A DNA stretch of 36,694 bases from an uncultured Verrucomicrobia subdivision 3 bacterium (GTDB taxonomy: Bacteria > Verrucomicrobiota > Verrucomicrobiia > Limisphaerales > UBA11358), in assembly GCA_903895255.1 (NCBI GenBank), contig CAITTG010000031.1:1-36694 (forward strand), given 5' to 3'. Positions 24,635 to 33,865 of the stretch are shown one piece after another (the first letter of the stretch is position 1; each line of letters begins with the position of its first letter). The notes below the pieces were generated by a model, which was not told the origin of the DNA, did not search any database, and saw only the letters and a program-made list of their open reading frames with translations. The position numbers and the translations under genes are program-made.

Positions 24635-27055
24635 TTAAACAGAGGGATTGTTTTCGGTCGGGGACGGGCGCAGCGCGGCGGCAATCTGCCCCAGGGCAAT
24701 GCCTCCGTCATTGGTGGGCACCCGCTGGTGCCAGCAGGGTTGGAATCGCTCGCGCTGCAACTGCCGCACCACCCGTTCCGTGAGATATTGGTTTTGGAAA
24801 CAGCCGCCGGACAAGGCCACCCGGGGTTGCCCAAAATAACGGGCTACTGCCACGATGCCCTCCGCGAGGGCGTTGTGAAAGTGCGCGGAAATGACCTCCC
24901 GGCTCACGCCGTTTTTGACCTCCGCCAGCAACGCTTCCAACAGCGGCGCCCAGTCCAGCATCAAGATTTTCGACGTGCGCACCAACGGCAACGGGTAAGC
25001 CTCGTCCGTGCGCGCTGTGCCCAGGGCAAACTCCAGTTCCATCGCCGCCTGGCCCTCAAACTGGCGGAGTTTAACGCCCCCGGTCAGCGCGGCCACCGCA
25101 TCAAACAAGCGTCCCACACTGGAGGTGCGCGGGGAGTTGATGTGCCGGTGCAGCATCGTTTTCAACGCGGCTCGTTCCGTGACGGAAAACGTGCCGGCCG
25201 GGAGCAGATCGGTGCGGGCAAAAGCCTCGTCGCCCAGCCATTCGTAGAGCAGACCCAGGGCGGCCCGGCGCGGTTCCTGCGCGGCCTTGTCACCGCCCGG
25301 CAGCCGGAACGGACGCAATTGTGCCACGCGTTCGCAACGGCTGGCCGTGATGTGAAAAAACTCGCCGCCCCACACCGTGCCATCCAACCCGAGACCGGTG
25401 CCATCCCACGCCACCCCCAACGCGGGCGGGCTGATTTCATTTTCCAGCAGACAGGACAGCACGTGCGCCACATGATGCTGCACCCGGAGTTGCCTTCCGA
25501 CGGACAATTGTCCGGCAAATTGCGTCGAAATATAATCGGGATGCTGGTCCGCCACCACCGTTTCCGGCAGTGCCTCATAGAGTTTTGTGAAATCATCAAT
25601 GACCCGCCGGAACGCGCCTTCCGCTGGCTCCGTGGCCAAATCACCAATGTGCTGGCTCAGAAACACCTGGCCCCGCACGGCCAGCGCGATGGCGTTTTTC
25701 AAATGCGCCCCCACGGCCAAAATCGCCGGTGCCTCGGCGTCCAGGAATCCGGCCGGCAAGGTGAGGGGCAGCGGGGCGTAACCGCGCGCCCGTCGCACCA
25801 TCATCTCCCGGTCCACCATCACCCGTGCGATGGAATCATCCAGCGGCCGCACAATCGGCCGGTTGTGCACCAGGAACCAGTCCGCAATACCGCCGAGCCG
25901 CGCCAACGCCTCCTGCTCGTCAAAACACATGGGCTCATCATTCGTATTGCCGCTCGTGGCCACCACGGGAGCGGCCATTTCTGCCATCAGCAGATGATGC
26001 AGGGGATTCGACGGCAGCATGACGCCCAGATGGGGATTGCCGGGGGCAACCGCCGCTGCCACACCCGTTGCCCCCGGCAACCGGCGCAGCAAAACGATCG
26101 GCCCCTCGGTCGAGCCCAGCAAACCCTCCTCCAATGGCGACACCGCGCACACCGTCCGCACGCTGGCGAGGCTCGGAAACATCAATGCGAAGGGTTTCTC
26201 CTCGCGATGTTTACGGACCCGCAACCGTTGCACGGCCGCCTCATTCCCCGCAGCCACCAGCAAATGAAAACCACCGACGCCTTTGACCGCCACAATCCGG
26301 CCGCGCCGCAAGGCATGCACCGCCGCCCGCAACGCGGTGTGGCCGCCCAAGACCGCCTCTCCCGCTGGGTTCCACCATTCCAACCGTGGCCCGCATACGG
26401 GACAGGCGTTGGGTTGCGCGTGGAACCTTCGGTCCCGCGGATTGTCATACTCTGCCTGGCATTGCGGACACATCCCAAACCCCGCCATGGTCGTGTTGGC
26501 CCGGTCGTACGGTAGCGCCTGAATGATGCTAAAACGCGGACCGCAATGGGTGCAGTTGGTAAAGGGATAACGATGGCGGCGATTCGCCGGATCCATGATT
26601 TCCCCCAGGCACTCTGGACAAGTGGCCAGGTCCGGCAACACCAAGGCGGTTTTGCATCCCTGCGTGTCGCTGGGCCGGATGGTAAAATCGTTAAACCCAA
26701 TGGCCTCCAGCCAGGTGGCTTCCAGGCTGTGGATGGAACTATGCGGCGGCTTTTCCGTTTCCAGCCGCCGCCGAAAGGTTTCCAGTTGGGTGTTCGAACC
26801 CTCCATTTCGATCAGCACACCCTGCGGTGAATTATTCACCCAGCCAGTCAAACCCATTTCCATGGCCAAACGGAAAACAAACGGACGAAAACCCACCCCT
26901 TGCACCGCCCCCCGGACCGCCAGCTTTAACCGCACCGCCGCTGCTGTGGAAAGTGCCCTGCCGGCGCGGGCGGACCAGCCCAAGGGCGTCCCGCAGTGGT
27001 TGGTCCGTGACTGCGCCGCATCCGGAGTGGCTCGGGTTGGATGGCGGGCATGCAT
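24635..27055 (-). CDS. hypF: Carbamoyltransferase HypF
   Basis: HypF makes carbamoyl-AMP from carbamoyl phosphate and ATP and transfers the carbamoyl group to the C-terminal Cys of HypE. The domains appear in the canonical order. An acylphosphatase-like domain (~41-130, VRGAVQGVGFRPFVFRLA) is followed by two zinc-finger-like repeats (CPECLGEI...TNCTHCG and CPQCQAEY...NACPVCG). A YrdC/Sua5-like domain comes next (GGFHLLVAAGNEAAV, KHREEKPFALMF), then a Kae1-like C-terminal domain (HVAHVLSCL, WDGTGLGLDGTVWGGEF, ALSGGCFQNQYL). At 806 residues it is ~40 longer than usual. The first ~40 residues are Ala/Arg/Thr-rich without domain features, so a later GTG (26933-26935, before RLKLAVRG) could be the real start. 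The gene is followed by hypC after 4 bases. Confidence 0.95.
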   Translation of the reverse strand: MHARHPTRATPDAAQSRTNHCGTPLGWSARAGRALSTAAAVRLKLAVRGAVQGVGFRPFVFRLAMEMGLTGWVNNSPQGVLIEMEGSNTQLETFRRRLETEKPPHSSIHSLEATWLEAIGFNDFTIRPSDTQGCKTALVLPDLATCPECLGEIMDPANRRHRYPFTNCTHCGPRFSIIQALPYDRANTTMAGFGMCPQCQAEYDNPRDRRFHAQPNACPVCGPRLEWWNPAGEAVLGGHTALRAAVHALRRGRIVAVKGVGGFHLLVAAGNEAAVQRLRVRKHREEKPFALMFPSLASVRTVCAVSPLEEGLLGSTEGPIVLLRRLPGATGVAAAVAPGNPHLGVMLPSNPLHHLLMAEMAAPVVATSGNTNDEPMCFDEQEALARLGGIADWFLVHNRPIVRPLDDSIARVMVDREMMVRRARGYAPLPLTLPAGFLDAEAPAILAVGAHLKNAIALAVRGQVFLSQHIGDLATEPAEGAFRRVIDDFTKLYEALPETVVADQHPDYISTQFAGQLSVGRQLRVQHHVAHVLSCLLENEISPPALGVAWDGTGLGLDGTVWGGEFFHITASRCERVAQLRPFRLPGGDKAAQEPRRAALGLLYEWLGDEAFARTDLLPAGTFSVTERAALKTMLHRHINSPRTSSVGRLFDAVAALTGGVKLRQFEGQAAMELEFALGTARTDEAYPLPLVRTSKILMLDWAPLLEALLAEVKNGVSREVISAHFHNALAEGIVAVARYFGQPRVALSGGCFQNQYLTERVVRQLQRERFQPCWHQRVPTNDGGIALGQIAAALRPSPTENNPSV

Positions 27056-27223
27056 GATTCAAACGGTGGCTGAAACCCCATGGCTTCAGTTCCTGCATCC
27101 AAGTTAAACCTCCGCCGGCCATCCCGCTCAACCATCATTGGCAACTACCTCGCATATTTTGCCATGCCTCAAGCAAAATTCGTCGGTGCCCGCGCGGATT
27201 TTGCCGTCTTTATGCCCGCCGGA

Positions 27224-28693
27224 CTATTTGGCTTTCGCTGGTGCCAGGCCGGTCAAATCCGCGTTGACCCGGATGGTTCCGCCGCCCGGCACCACCACCG
27301 CTGTAAACTTCTCCGAGCTTTCCACGCTCCCTGTGGTCTGGAGAAAAATCGGTTTCCCCGCCACCTGATTTACTACCAGGTTTAGGGGGCCTGCATAATT
27401 AAACACGCACCCCGTCAGATTGAGGATCGTGCGGCCGTAATCCGTCATCGCCCGGTTGCTGACAAACCGGATGGTGTTGTTGCGCAACCCGCAATTCGCC
27501 AGGCTCACCACATCTATTGGTGTCGCAATGTCCAGGAAATCGTTGTTGCCGTCATGCAGGACCTGTACATGGTCAAACACCAGTTGCTCCTGCCGGGGAA
27601 TCGGCGCGCCGGGGTAGTAGGACCGGCTGTATTTGCCCGTGTCAAAGTGGATGGAGAACGCCGTGCGCGGTTTCTCCAGAAAGATGTCGCGAAACACCAC
27701 GTTGCGCACCCCCGCCGTGTGGGTGACATCCGTTTGGACCACGCCCCAGTTGATGCCGTCCAGGATTTGCGAGCCGCTTGGGTGAGTGGGCCGGGTGAGT
27801 GAGTGATAAACCTTGCCGTCCGGCTGGGCTTGCACCCGGTAAAGCCGGCCCCCGGAAACCACCGTGTCTGACTGCTGCACTTCCATGCCGGGGTGCCAGT
27901 CTGTCCAGGCCCCTGCCAGGATGCGGCAAAAGTATCCGGTCGTCTTGGGCGCGTCCAGGTCATGGCAGTTTTCCACCACGCCATTTTCGATCCAGCCCAG
28001 TTCCGGATTGCCGGTCGCATAGTCGTGGCCGTTGAGGGCGATGGCATCGTCAAACGTCTGAAAAATCCCGTCGCGAATCGTAAAGCGTTTGCCCCGGCCC
28101 AGATGAATGCCGTCTTTGTTGCCCTTGATAATGACATCATCGATCAGCAAATCCTCAAACGTGCAGACGTGAATGCCGTACTGCTGCCGCCCGAGATCCA
28201 GGCAGCGGAAATGTTCAATGCGCAGGTCTTTGACGTAAAAGAACGCGAGCTGGCCGTGCAAGCCATACACCAGAAACTTGCGGACATCCACGCCATTGAC
28301 CTGAATTTGCAAGCCTTCGATGGCGATATGCTCGTCGTATGTTTTGGTCAGGGCGCCCTTGTTAAGCAATACGTGGGTGAAGGGCTCGGGATCGGCCACC
28401 TTCTTCAACACCACCCCGTTGCCAAAGTGCAGCGTGGTATTCCCGCCGATAAAAACGGTTCCGCCGACGGGGTAGATCCCGGGCCGGCTGGCGACGATGG
28501 TGCCCGTCCGGTCCACCGCGCGCTGGAGGGCCCGGGTGTTTTCCAAGGGCGTGGCATCCGGTGAAAATCCATAATCAGCAGCGTCCAGCATCGCCTGCCG
28601 CGCCATCCCGGTGGCCGCCGGTTGCGGCAAACTGCTTTGGGCAAACGCCATGGTGCACCCCAGGAGCACGAGCAGCCCGCCAAATAATTTCAT
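27224..28693 (-). CDS. Secreted right-handed beta-helix protein (GH28-like)
   Basis: The 489-residue product has a signal peptide (MKLFGGLLVLLGCTMAFAQ). The body looks like a right-handed parallel beta-helix. It opens with YGFSPDATPLENTRALQRAV, as in polygalacturonase-type and pectate-lyase-3-like proteins. Repeated short beta-strand coils follow (IEHFRCLDLG, IDDVIIKGNKDGIHLG, FTIRDGIFQTFDDAIALNG, IENGVVENCHDLD). NKDGIH and FDDAIALNG align loosely with the NTD and DD acidic motifs of GH28, but I see no GHG or RIK motif. The assignment as an active polygalacturonase is thus doubtful. A pectin- or polysaccharide-related role fits the PL10 and GH30 genes. It sits 72 bases after another secreted protein gene, inside the hydrogenase locus. 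Confidence 0.7.
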   Translation of the reverse strand: MKLFGGLLVLLGCTMAFAQSSLPQPAATGMARQAMLDAADYGFSPDATPLENTRALQRAVDRTGTIVASRPGIYPVGGTVFIGGNTTLHFGNGVVLKKVADPEPFTHVLLNKGALTKTYDEHIAIEGLQIQVNGVDVRKFLVYGLHGQLAFFYVKDLRIEHFRCLDLGRQQYGIHVCTFEDLLIDDVIIKGNKDGIHLGRGKRFTIRDGIFQTFDDAIALNGHDYATGNPELGWIENGVVENCHDLDAPKTTGYFCRILAGAWTDWHPGMEVQQSDTVVSGGRLYRVQAQPDGKVYHSLTRPTHPSGSQILDGINWGVVQTDVTHTAGVRNVVFRDIFLEKPRTAFSIHFDTGKYSRSYYPGAPIPRQEQLVFDHVQVLHDGNNDFLDIATPIDVVSLANCGLRNNTIRFVSNRAMTDYGRTILNLTGCVFNYAGPLNLVVNQVAGKPIFLQTTGSVESSEKFTAVVVPGGGTIRVNADLTGLAPAKAK

Positions 28694-28765
28694 AACTGCA
28701 TTTTATCGGCTGCTGGTGGACGGAGGCAAGCCGCATTGGTGCGTGGCAAACTCACCTTTCCGTCT

Positions 28766-30475
28766 CTAAATGTTCCGATACCGGTTGATGGCCTGCCCCA
28801 AACCGGGTTTGTAATCAAAGCCCACATCTTTATACAGGGTCGCACAGCACGCATGCGCCGCCGCCAGTGCGCGCCATTCGCGCCATAACCTGTCATACTG
28901 CGCAATCGCCTGCTGGATGCTTGCCCGATCATACCGCCCGGTCTTGTCCCCCTGTTTGCCAAAAAACAATACAGTCCACGCCTGCTGGATGATTTCGTAT
29001 TTGATTCGCCCGTACGTCGCGGAGACTTCCACGAATTCCTGCGTGGCCGGATCGGCGAAATGTATCTCCCGCGCGAGTTCCTCGATGCGCCGCCACATCG
29101 CCACGGACTCGGCCTTTTCGGCCAGCGCCTTTTCCACGAGGCCTTTTTTGATAAAATCGGACAAATCCGGCTCCTCCAGAAAATGGTCCCGGGCCCACCA
29201 TACGTTGATCCGCGCCCCGAGCGTCGTCAACTGCCCGCGCAAAACCGCCTTCGTCGAGAGCAGATTTAATTCCCGGAATTTTTGCCGGTCCTCCGCCGAA
29301 AGTTTTAATTGTTCCCGGGCAAATGCGTCGAAAATGTCGGCTTCGCTCCGTGAAGGGTTCTCGGCGTATTTCGCGATCACGTAAGCATTCAACTCGCACC
29401 ACAATTCGTTTTTAATATACGGCCCTTCCCAGCCGCCGCCGCGCGACCAGGTCCAAACCCCGGCGCACAGCGCGTTGGTGATCACGTCCCGCAGCCCCCG
29501 GGGCTGGCCCGCCGGCATCAGCCAGGCGTATTCCTCCCAGCCATTGATCACGCCATCGCCAATATAGTAGGGATGCGCGCCCTTGCCATAAGCCTCGCGC
29601 TGGCATTGCACCTCGATGATCTGGCGATGCCGGCCGATCATCAATGTGGGATTAAACGGCGTGAGTTGGTGAAAATCACCCTGCTGATGCTTGATGGAAA
29701 AAATCAGGTTTGGCTGCGGCTCAATCGCACTCGTCACCCGGAGATAATAGGCGGGATTCTCGTGAAAATTCTCCCGGCCAAAACTCCAGGTCCGGTAAAT
29801 CACCATTTTGTTCAGGCGCACACACACCTCTTCCCGCAGGATTTTCAGCAGCGCAATATGGCTTTGCTCGCCGTGGATAATCGCCGTGCCGCCCAGCCGT
29901 TTGCCCTCCTTTAAATTGCCGCTCGCCACATGATATGGATAATCCTGCAAATAAACCTCCCCCGTGCGGATGACGATGCCATCCAGGTCGGGCACTCGCT
30001 GAAATGTCTCGCGCAGCAGGTCGCGAAAAATTTCCTGCGTCCGGGGACGTTGGATGTCAATCCGGCCCTGGGCGTCACAGATCTCATCCTTGAATTTCTC
30101 GACCAGCCTTTTGGGCAGCACAATGAGGTCCGTGCCCGCAAAACATTTGATTCCCGCCCGGTGCGCGGCCACCACGCTCCGCCGTAAATCCTCGGCGTGC
30201 TGCAATGCCCACTGGCGCTCCGGACTCCCCTCCGGCAGGAGCCCCGGTGCCAGGTCGTCGAATGTTTGGATGCCCTCGATGGACCCAATGACCTGCCCGT
30301 TATAACCCCGGCTGGCCAGAAATCGCGGGTCCACGAACGCCGAAGCCGGGTAGCCTTCCCCCGGATTTCGGTGGGTCATGTCCAGCAGCAAGCCAGGGCC
30401 GGCCCAGGCCGGAAAGGTTAATAACAGCCCGAGGGCAGTCACCCAATGTTTAAACCGACACAAGGAAAAAAGCAC
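28766..30475 (-). CDS. Secreted protein, probable glycoside hydrolase of unidentified family
   Basis: The product has 569 residues from a GTG start (30473-30475), with a signal peptide (KHWVTALGLLLTFPAWAGPG). After it comes a TIM-barrel-like sequence (LLLDMTHRNPGEGYPAS, FLASRGYNGQVIGS, AAHRAGIKCFAGTDLIVLP, DLDGIVIRTGEVYLQDYP). RTGEVY offers a Glu at the end of a strand, as in retaining glycosidases. Later segments (HQQGDFHQLTPFNPTLMIG, IEVQCQREAYGKGAHPYY, GVWTWSRGGGWEGPY) and an alpha-helical C-terminal third recall alpha-glucuronidase (GH67-like) enzymes. The resemblance is a memory-level impression, not a family call. It is an extracytoplasmic protein likely to act on plant or algal glycans. 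It lies between the hydrogenase protease gene and the beta-helix gene. Confidence 0.6.
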   Translation of the reverse strand: MLFSLCRFKHWVTALGLLLTFPAWAGPGLLLDMTHRNPGEGYPASAFVDPRFLASRGYNGQVIGSIEGIQTFDDLAPGLLPEGSPERQWALQHAEDLRRSVVAAHRAGIKCFAGTDLIVLPKRLVEKFKDEICDAQGRIDIQRPRTQEIFRDLLRETFQRVPDLDGIVIRTGEVYLQDYPYHVASGNLKEGKRLGGTAIIHGEQSHIALLKILREEVCVRLNKMVIYRTWSFGRENFHENPAYYLRVTSAIEPQPNLIFSIKHQQGDFHQLTPFNPTLMIGRHRQIIEVQCQREAYGKGAHPYYIGDGVINGWEEYAWLMPAGQPRGLRDVITNALCAGVWTWSRGGGWEGPYIKNELWCELNAYVIAKYAENPSRSEADIFDAFAREQLKLSAEDRQKFRELNLLSTKAVLRGQLTTLGARINVWWARDHFLEEPDLSDFIKKGLVEKALAEKAESVAMWRRIEELAREIHFADPATQEFVEVSATYGRIKYEIIQQAWTVLFFGKQGDKTGRYDRASIQQAIAQYDRLWREWRALAAAHACCATLYKDVGFDYKPGLGQAINRYRNI

Positions 30476-30555
30476 AGGCCGAAATTAGCCGGAAACCCAT
30501 GGGAACGTCCAATTGAAATCGATTGCCCGGCAGCGGTCGCCCATCCGGCCACGGG

Positions 30556-31059
30556 TTAAGCCAGACAAAAGTCCTTCCGGTCCTCCGGCGTCAAGCGATC
30601 TCCGCCTTGCAGTTGGTCAAATTGCCCAGCCAAAACTTGGATGTTCTCCCGCGCCTCACGATAGCCCGCCTCGGTCACCGGCGACAGTTCCTCGCCAAAT
30701 TCCAGATTCACCGCCGGAATCGTCAGCCACCAGGCTTGCGGAACTTGCCCAAACACATCCCGGGCAAACGCCAGCAAAGTGCGCGGGTCGGCCGCGTGGG
30801 CGAAAAGCTGCGCGGCGGGGCCGGGCTTAATCTCCCGCCATTGAACCTGCTGTGGTGCGTCCACCGCGGCATCCACAAATATCACCGCCCCGGCCAGCGC
30901 CACCAAACCGGAATGCTCCGGGGAAAGTTGCTGGCAAATCAAGGTGCGCACTCGCGGCAGGCGCAAATTCCCCACTGCCTCCACCAGGCGCGGCCCCACG
31001 CCGTCGTCACTCCGCAGGGTATTGCCGTAGCCAATGATCAGCAGATGTGGTCGCTTCAT
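30556..31059 (-). CDS. hoxW: Hydrogenase maturation protease (HoxW/HyaD family)
   Basis: This 167-residue endopeptidase removes the C-terminal peptide of the [NiFe] large subunit after nickel insertion. The N-terminus LLIIGYGNTLRSDDGVGP is the family signature, with the GxGN loop and the nickel-sensing acidic residue region (D18/D19). VIFVDAAVDA and the VNLEFGEELSP segment fit the fold. I chose the ATG at 31057-31059: an alternative longer reading adds 35 residues that overlap hoxH and do not look like this family. It follows hoxH by ~100 bases, so its substrate is almost certainly HoxH, whose C-terminal extension it would cleave. The symbol hoxW rests on context. Nearest-family naming (HycI/HyaD/HoxW) needs a phylogeny. 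Confidence 0.9.
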   Translation of the reverse strand: MKRPHLLIIGYGNTLRSDDGVGPRLVEAVGNLRLPRVRTLICQQLSPEHSGLVALAGAVIFVDAAVDAPQQVQWREIKPGPAAQLFAHAADPRTLLAFARDVFGQVPQAWWLTIPAVNLEFGEELSPVTEAGYREARENIQVLAGQFDQLQGGDRLTPEDRKDFCLA

Positions 31060-31160
31060 AAAGTTGTTAGCGCATTTATGGAAAGGCTCAAAATGGCGGG
31101 GAAACGGCCCTCTATTTCCGTTTCCCCGCCGCTGCCATCGCCCGTGGGCTTGAATCCCGA

Positions 31161-32585
31161 TCAACCACGGGCAACTTCGTTAACCACCGCGCCATCCGGC
31201 GCGATGAGCTGCACCCGCAGCGGCATTTGCCCGACGGCATGCGTCGAGCAACTGAGGCAGGGGTCATAACAGCGGATGCCATGCTCGATCCGGTTGAGCA
31301 CCGGCTCCGAAATTTCCTGGCCATGGATATAAGCCCGCGCGATCTGCGCCACCGTCTGGTTCATCGCCAGATTGTTCTGGCCGGTCGCCACGATCAAATT
31401 CACCTTCTGCAAGCGTCCATCCGCGTCCACGGTGTAATCATGGAACAACGTGCCCCGCGGGGCCTCGCTCACGCCCACGCCGCGCAGGTTGTTGATGCCC
31501 GCGTCGGCGCGCAGGGGGCCGGTCGTCAGTTTGGCATCGTCCAGATAACGCTCCACAAACTCAATCGCGCTCACCAATTCAATCAGCCGCGCATAATGAT
31601 ACAGGAAGGATGACGTCACCGCGCCCTTGCCCATGCTCTTGAAGTTGGCCAGCTCCACGTCGCCTTGCGGCACGCCCATCCGCTCGCAAACGTTCAGCCG
31701 GGCCAGTGGACCCACCCGGTAAATTCCCTTCGGAAAGCCCAGCGGTGTGTAATAAGGCGACTTGAGGTACGACCCGCCCTGCACCGACTCCCCGATGTAA
31801 TCATAATATTTCTCGGGATCCACCTGGTCTGCCACCAGCGCGCCCTCGCTGCTGGTGAAGCGCAAATTGCCGCCGTGATGTTCCCATGAACCGTCGGCGG
31901 TCACCAACCCCATGAACAGGGATGAGAAATTTCCAAAAACCTCCACTTCTTTCCGGTGGGTTTCCAAAGTTTTCTTGAATAAATCCAGCGCCACGCGCGC
32001 CGTCGCGTACGCCTCCGGCAGCCAGGCGCGGATTTTCGTGCGACCTTCCTCGCTCAACCCCGAGCGCACCCCGCCCGGCACCGCCCAAGCCGGATGAATT
32101 TTTTTGCCGCCCAGCACCTCGATGATCTCCTGCCCGAACTGCCGCAGCCGGATCCCCGCGCGCGCCAGATCGGTGTTCGACTGGATGAGCCCGAAAACAT
32201 TGCGTTGCGCCACCGGGGTCTCCCAACCGAGGAGAAAATCCGGCGCGCTCAGATGAAAGAAGCTCAGGGCATGGCTCTGGATGATCTGGCCCAGGTTCAC
32301 CAGCCGGCGCAACTTGTCCGCCGCTGGCGGAATCGCCACCGCCATCAGCGCGTCCCCGGCCCGCGCCGAGGCCAGCATGTGGCTCACCGGGCAAATGCCG
32401 CAAATGCGCTGCGTGATGCCCGGCATTTCGCTGAAGGGCCGGCCCTCGCAAAACTTCTCAAAGCCGCGAAACTCCACCACGTGAAACTCCGCGTCACTCA
32501 CCTTGCCGGCGTCGTCCAGGTAAATGCTGATCTTCGCGTGACCCTCAATGCGGGTAACTGGATCAATGATAATTCGTTTAGCCAT
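31161..32585 (-). CDS. hoxH: [NiFe] hydrogenase large subunit HoxH (group 3d-like)
   Basis: HoxH is the catalytic subunit of the bidirectional NAD-linked hydrogenase, which interconverts H2 and protons + electrons. The nickel-binding motifs are complete: L1 in [13 protein letters not shown] (C62, C65) and L2 in [11 protein letters not shown] (C443, C446, H449). After H449 a 25-residue tail (AVGQMPLRV...VARG) remains, the peptide that the maturation protease must remove. The N-terminus [17 protein letters not shown] and [14 protein letters not shown] are characteristic of the group 3 large subunits. At 474 residues it matches the cyanobacterial HoxH length of about 475. It directly follows hoxY (3 bases). 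The absence of F420-type partners and the presence of hoxEFU favour group 3d over 3a/3b. Confidence 0.95.
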   Translation of the reverse strand: MAKRIIIDPVTRIEGHAKISIYLDDAGKVSDAEFHVVEFRGFEKFCEGRPFSEMPGITQRICGICPVSHMLASARAGDALMAVAIPPAADKLRRLVNLGQIIQSHALSFFHLSAPDFLLGWETPVAQRNVFGLIQSNTDLARAGIRLRQFGQEIIEVLGGKKIHPAWAVPGGVRSGLSEEGRTKIRAWLPEAYATARVALDLFKKTLETHRKEVEVFGNFSSLFMGLVTADGSWEHHGGNLRFTSSEGALVADQVDPEKYYDYIGESVQGGSYLKSPYYTPLGFPKGIYRVGPLARLNVCERMGVPQGDVELANFKSMGKGAVTSSFLYHYARLIELVSAIEFVERYLDDAKLTTGPLRADAGINNLRGVGVSEAPRGTLFHDYTVDADGRLQKVNLIVATGQNNLAMNQTVAQIARAYIHGQEISEPVLNRIEHGIRCYDPCLSCSTHAVGQMPLRVQLIAPDGAVVNEVARG

Positions 32586-32588
32586 AGT

Positions 32589-33134
32589 TCATCCAAATTT
32601 AAGCTGCGGTCCGGTGAGCTTCGGGGTTTGGCCGGTCACGATTTGTCCCAGGATTTCTTGGATGCGCGCGGCGGGGGGCGGGCAGCCGGGGAGAAAATAT
32701 TCCACGTACACCGCCTCGTGCACGGGCACGACCCGTTCCAGCAACTGCGGCACGATGCCGTCGGCCTTGGGCACGCCGGGGTTGTCTTGGGTATTATCGA
32801 TGTAGGCGCGTTGCAGGACATCCGTCCGGTTGTCGTCGCCGAAGGGGTTGCGCATGGCAGGGACGTTGCCGGTCACGGCGCAATCGCCAAAGGATACCAG
32901 CACCCGGGTGCGCTCGCGGATTTTGCGGAGTATTTCCAGGTTGTCCTCGTTGCAGACCGCGCCCTCGATCAGGCACACGTCCACCTGGTCGGGAAACTCT
33001 TTCACATCGATCACCGGGCTGTACACCAGGTCGATTAACCCGGCCAGTTCGATGAGGTACTCATCCATGTCCAGAAAGGACATGTGACAGCCGGAACACC
33101 CGCCCAGCCAGACCGTGGCAACGCGTAATTTCAT
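32589..33134 (-). CDS. hoxY: [NiFe] hydrogenase small subunit HoxY
   Basis: HoxY carries the proximal Fe-S cluster linking the HoxH active site to the diaphorase module. It begins MKLRVATVWLGGCSGCHMSF (C13, C16), with further cluster ligands C85 in SFGDCAVTGN and C151 in FLPGCPPPA, giving the four ligands of a single [4Fe-4S] cluster. The short length (181 residues) without a C-terminal multi-cluster domain is typical of HoxY. I chose the ATG at 33132-33134; a longer reading of 14 extra residues overlaps hoxU and lacks family character. It lies between hoxU and hoxH. Confidence 0.95.
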   Translation of the reverse strand: MKLRVATVWLGGCSGCHMSFLDMDEYLIELAGLIDLVYSPVIDVKEFPDQVDVCLIEGAVCNEDNLEILRKIRERTRVLVSFGDCAVTGNVPAMRNPFGDDNRTDVLQRAYIDNTQDNPGVPKADGIVPQLLERVVPVHEAVYVEYFLPGCPPPAARIQEILGQIVTGQTPKLTGPQLKFG

Positions 33135-33144
33135 AAAGTTTGCA

Positions 33145-33861
33145 TCAGGGCAGCCATTGTTGTTTTTCCCGGGCATTCACAATGAATTCCAGTTTGTCCC
33201 GGTCATGTTCCATTTCCCCGGTGGTGGTGCCTTTGTTGAAGAGGGCGCCGGTGGGGCAGGCCATCACGCACTTGCCGCATTCGGTGCAGCTCTCGGAATC
33301 ACCCCAGGGCTGGTTCAGGTCGGAGATAATCTTCGAGGTGGCGCCGCGCCCAGCCACGTTCTTCGTGCCCGCGCCCTCGATGTGCCAGCACACCCGCACG
33401 CAACGCGTGCAGAGAATGCAGCGGTTGTGGTCCATGCCAAACATCCGGTGCGTCAGGTCCACGTTCCATTTCGGGAAAATGTAATCGTACCGCACGTGAT
33501 CCATCCCCAGCGAGTAAGCCAGCGTCTGCAACTCGCAATGCCCGTTGCTCACGCACACGGCACAGACGTGGTTGCGCTCGGCAAAGAGCAGTTCGATGGT
33601 CATGCGCCGGTACTTGCGCAGCCGGTCGCTATCCGTGGTGATCCGCATGCCTTCGCTGATTTTGGTGGTGCAGGCGGGCAGCAACTTGGTGGTGCCCGCG
33701 ATTTCCACGAGGCACAAGCGGCATGCGCCGACGTCGTAAACTCCCTCCAGATGGCAGAGCGTCGGCAGTTTCACCCCGTTGTCGCGGGCGACCTGCAATA
33801 CCGTCGCGCCTTCCTCGGCGCTGACTTCCTTCCCGTCAATGATCAAAGTTTTGGCGGCCAT
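33145..33861 (-). CDS. hoxU: Diaphorase small subunit HoxU (NuoG-like)
   Basis: HoxU is the electron-transfer subunit between the NAD(H)-binding HoxF and HoxY. Over 238 residues it shows an N-terminal [2Fe-2S] ferredoxin fold (C36, C47, C50, C64 in CHLEGVYDVGACRLC...C). A His-Cys [4Fe-4S] motif follows (H98-x-C100-xx-C103-x5-C109), then CILCTRCVRVC (C148, C151, C154, C158) and CTECGKCVMAC (C192, C195, C198, C202). This is the N-terminal part of NuoG shortened, as expected for HoxU. Context with hoxE, hoxF, hoxY and hoxH fixes the name rather than a complex I subunit. The hoxF stop lies just upstream. Confidence 0.95.
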   Translation of the reverse strand: MAAKTLIIDGKEVSAEEGATVLQVARDNGVKLPTLCHLEGVYDVGACRLCLVEIAGTTKLLPACTTKISEGMRITTDSDRLRKYRRMTIELLFAERNHVCAVCVSNGHCELQTLAYSLGMDHVRYDYIFPKWNVDLTHRMFGMDHNRCILCTRCVRVCWHIEGAGTKNVAGRGATSKIISDLNQPWGDSESCTECGKCVMACPTGALFNKGTTTGEMEHDRDKLEFIVNAREKQQWLP

Positions 33862-33865
33862 AAAA

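Noticed and set aside
24539..26515. A 658-residue plus-strand open frame opposite hypF
   Set aside because: It is antisense to an unmistakable HypF. It is rich in Arg, His and Gln, which is the usual result of reading a GC-rich gene backwards.
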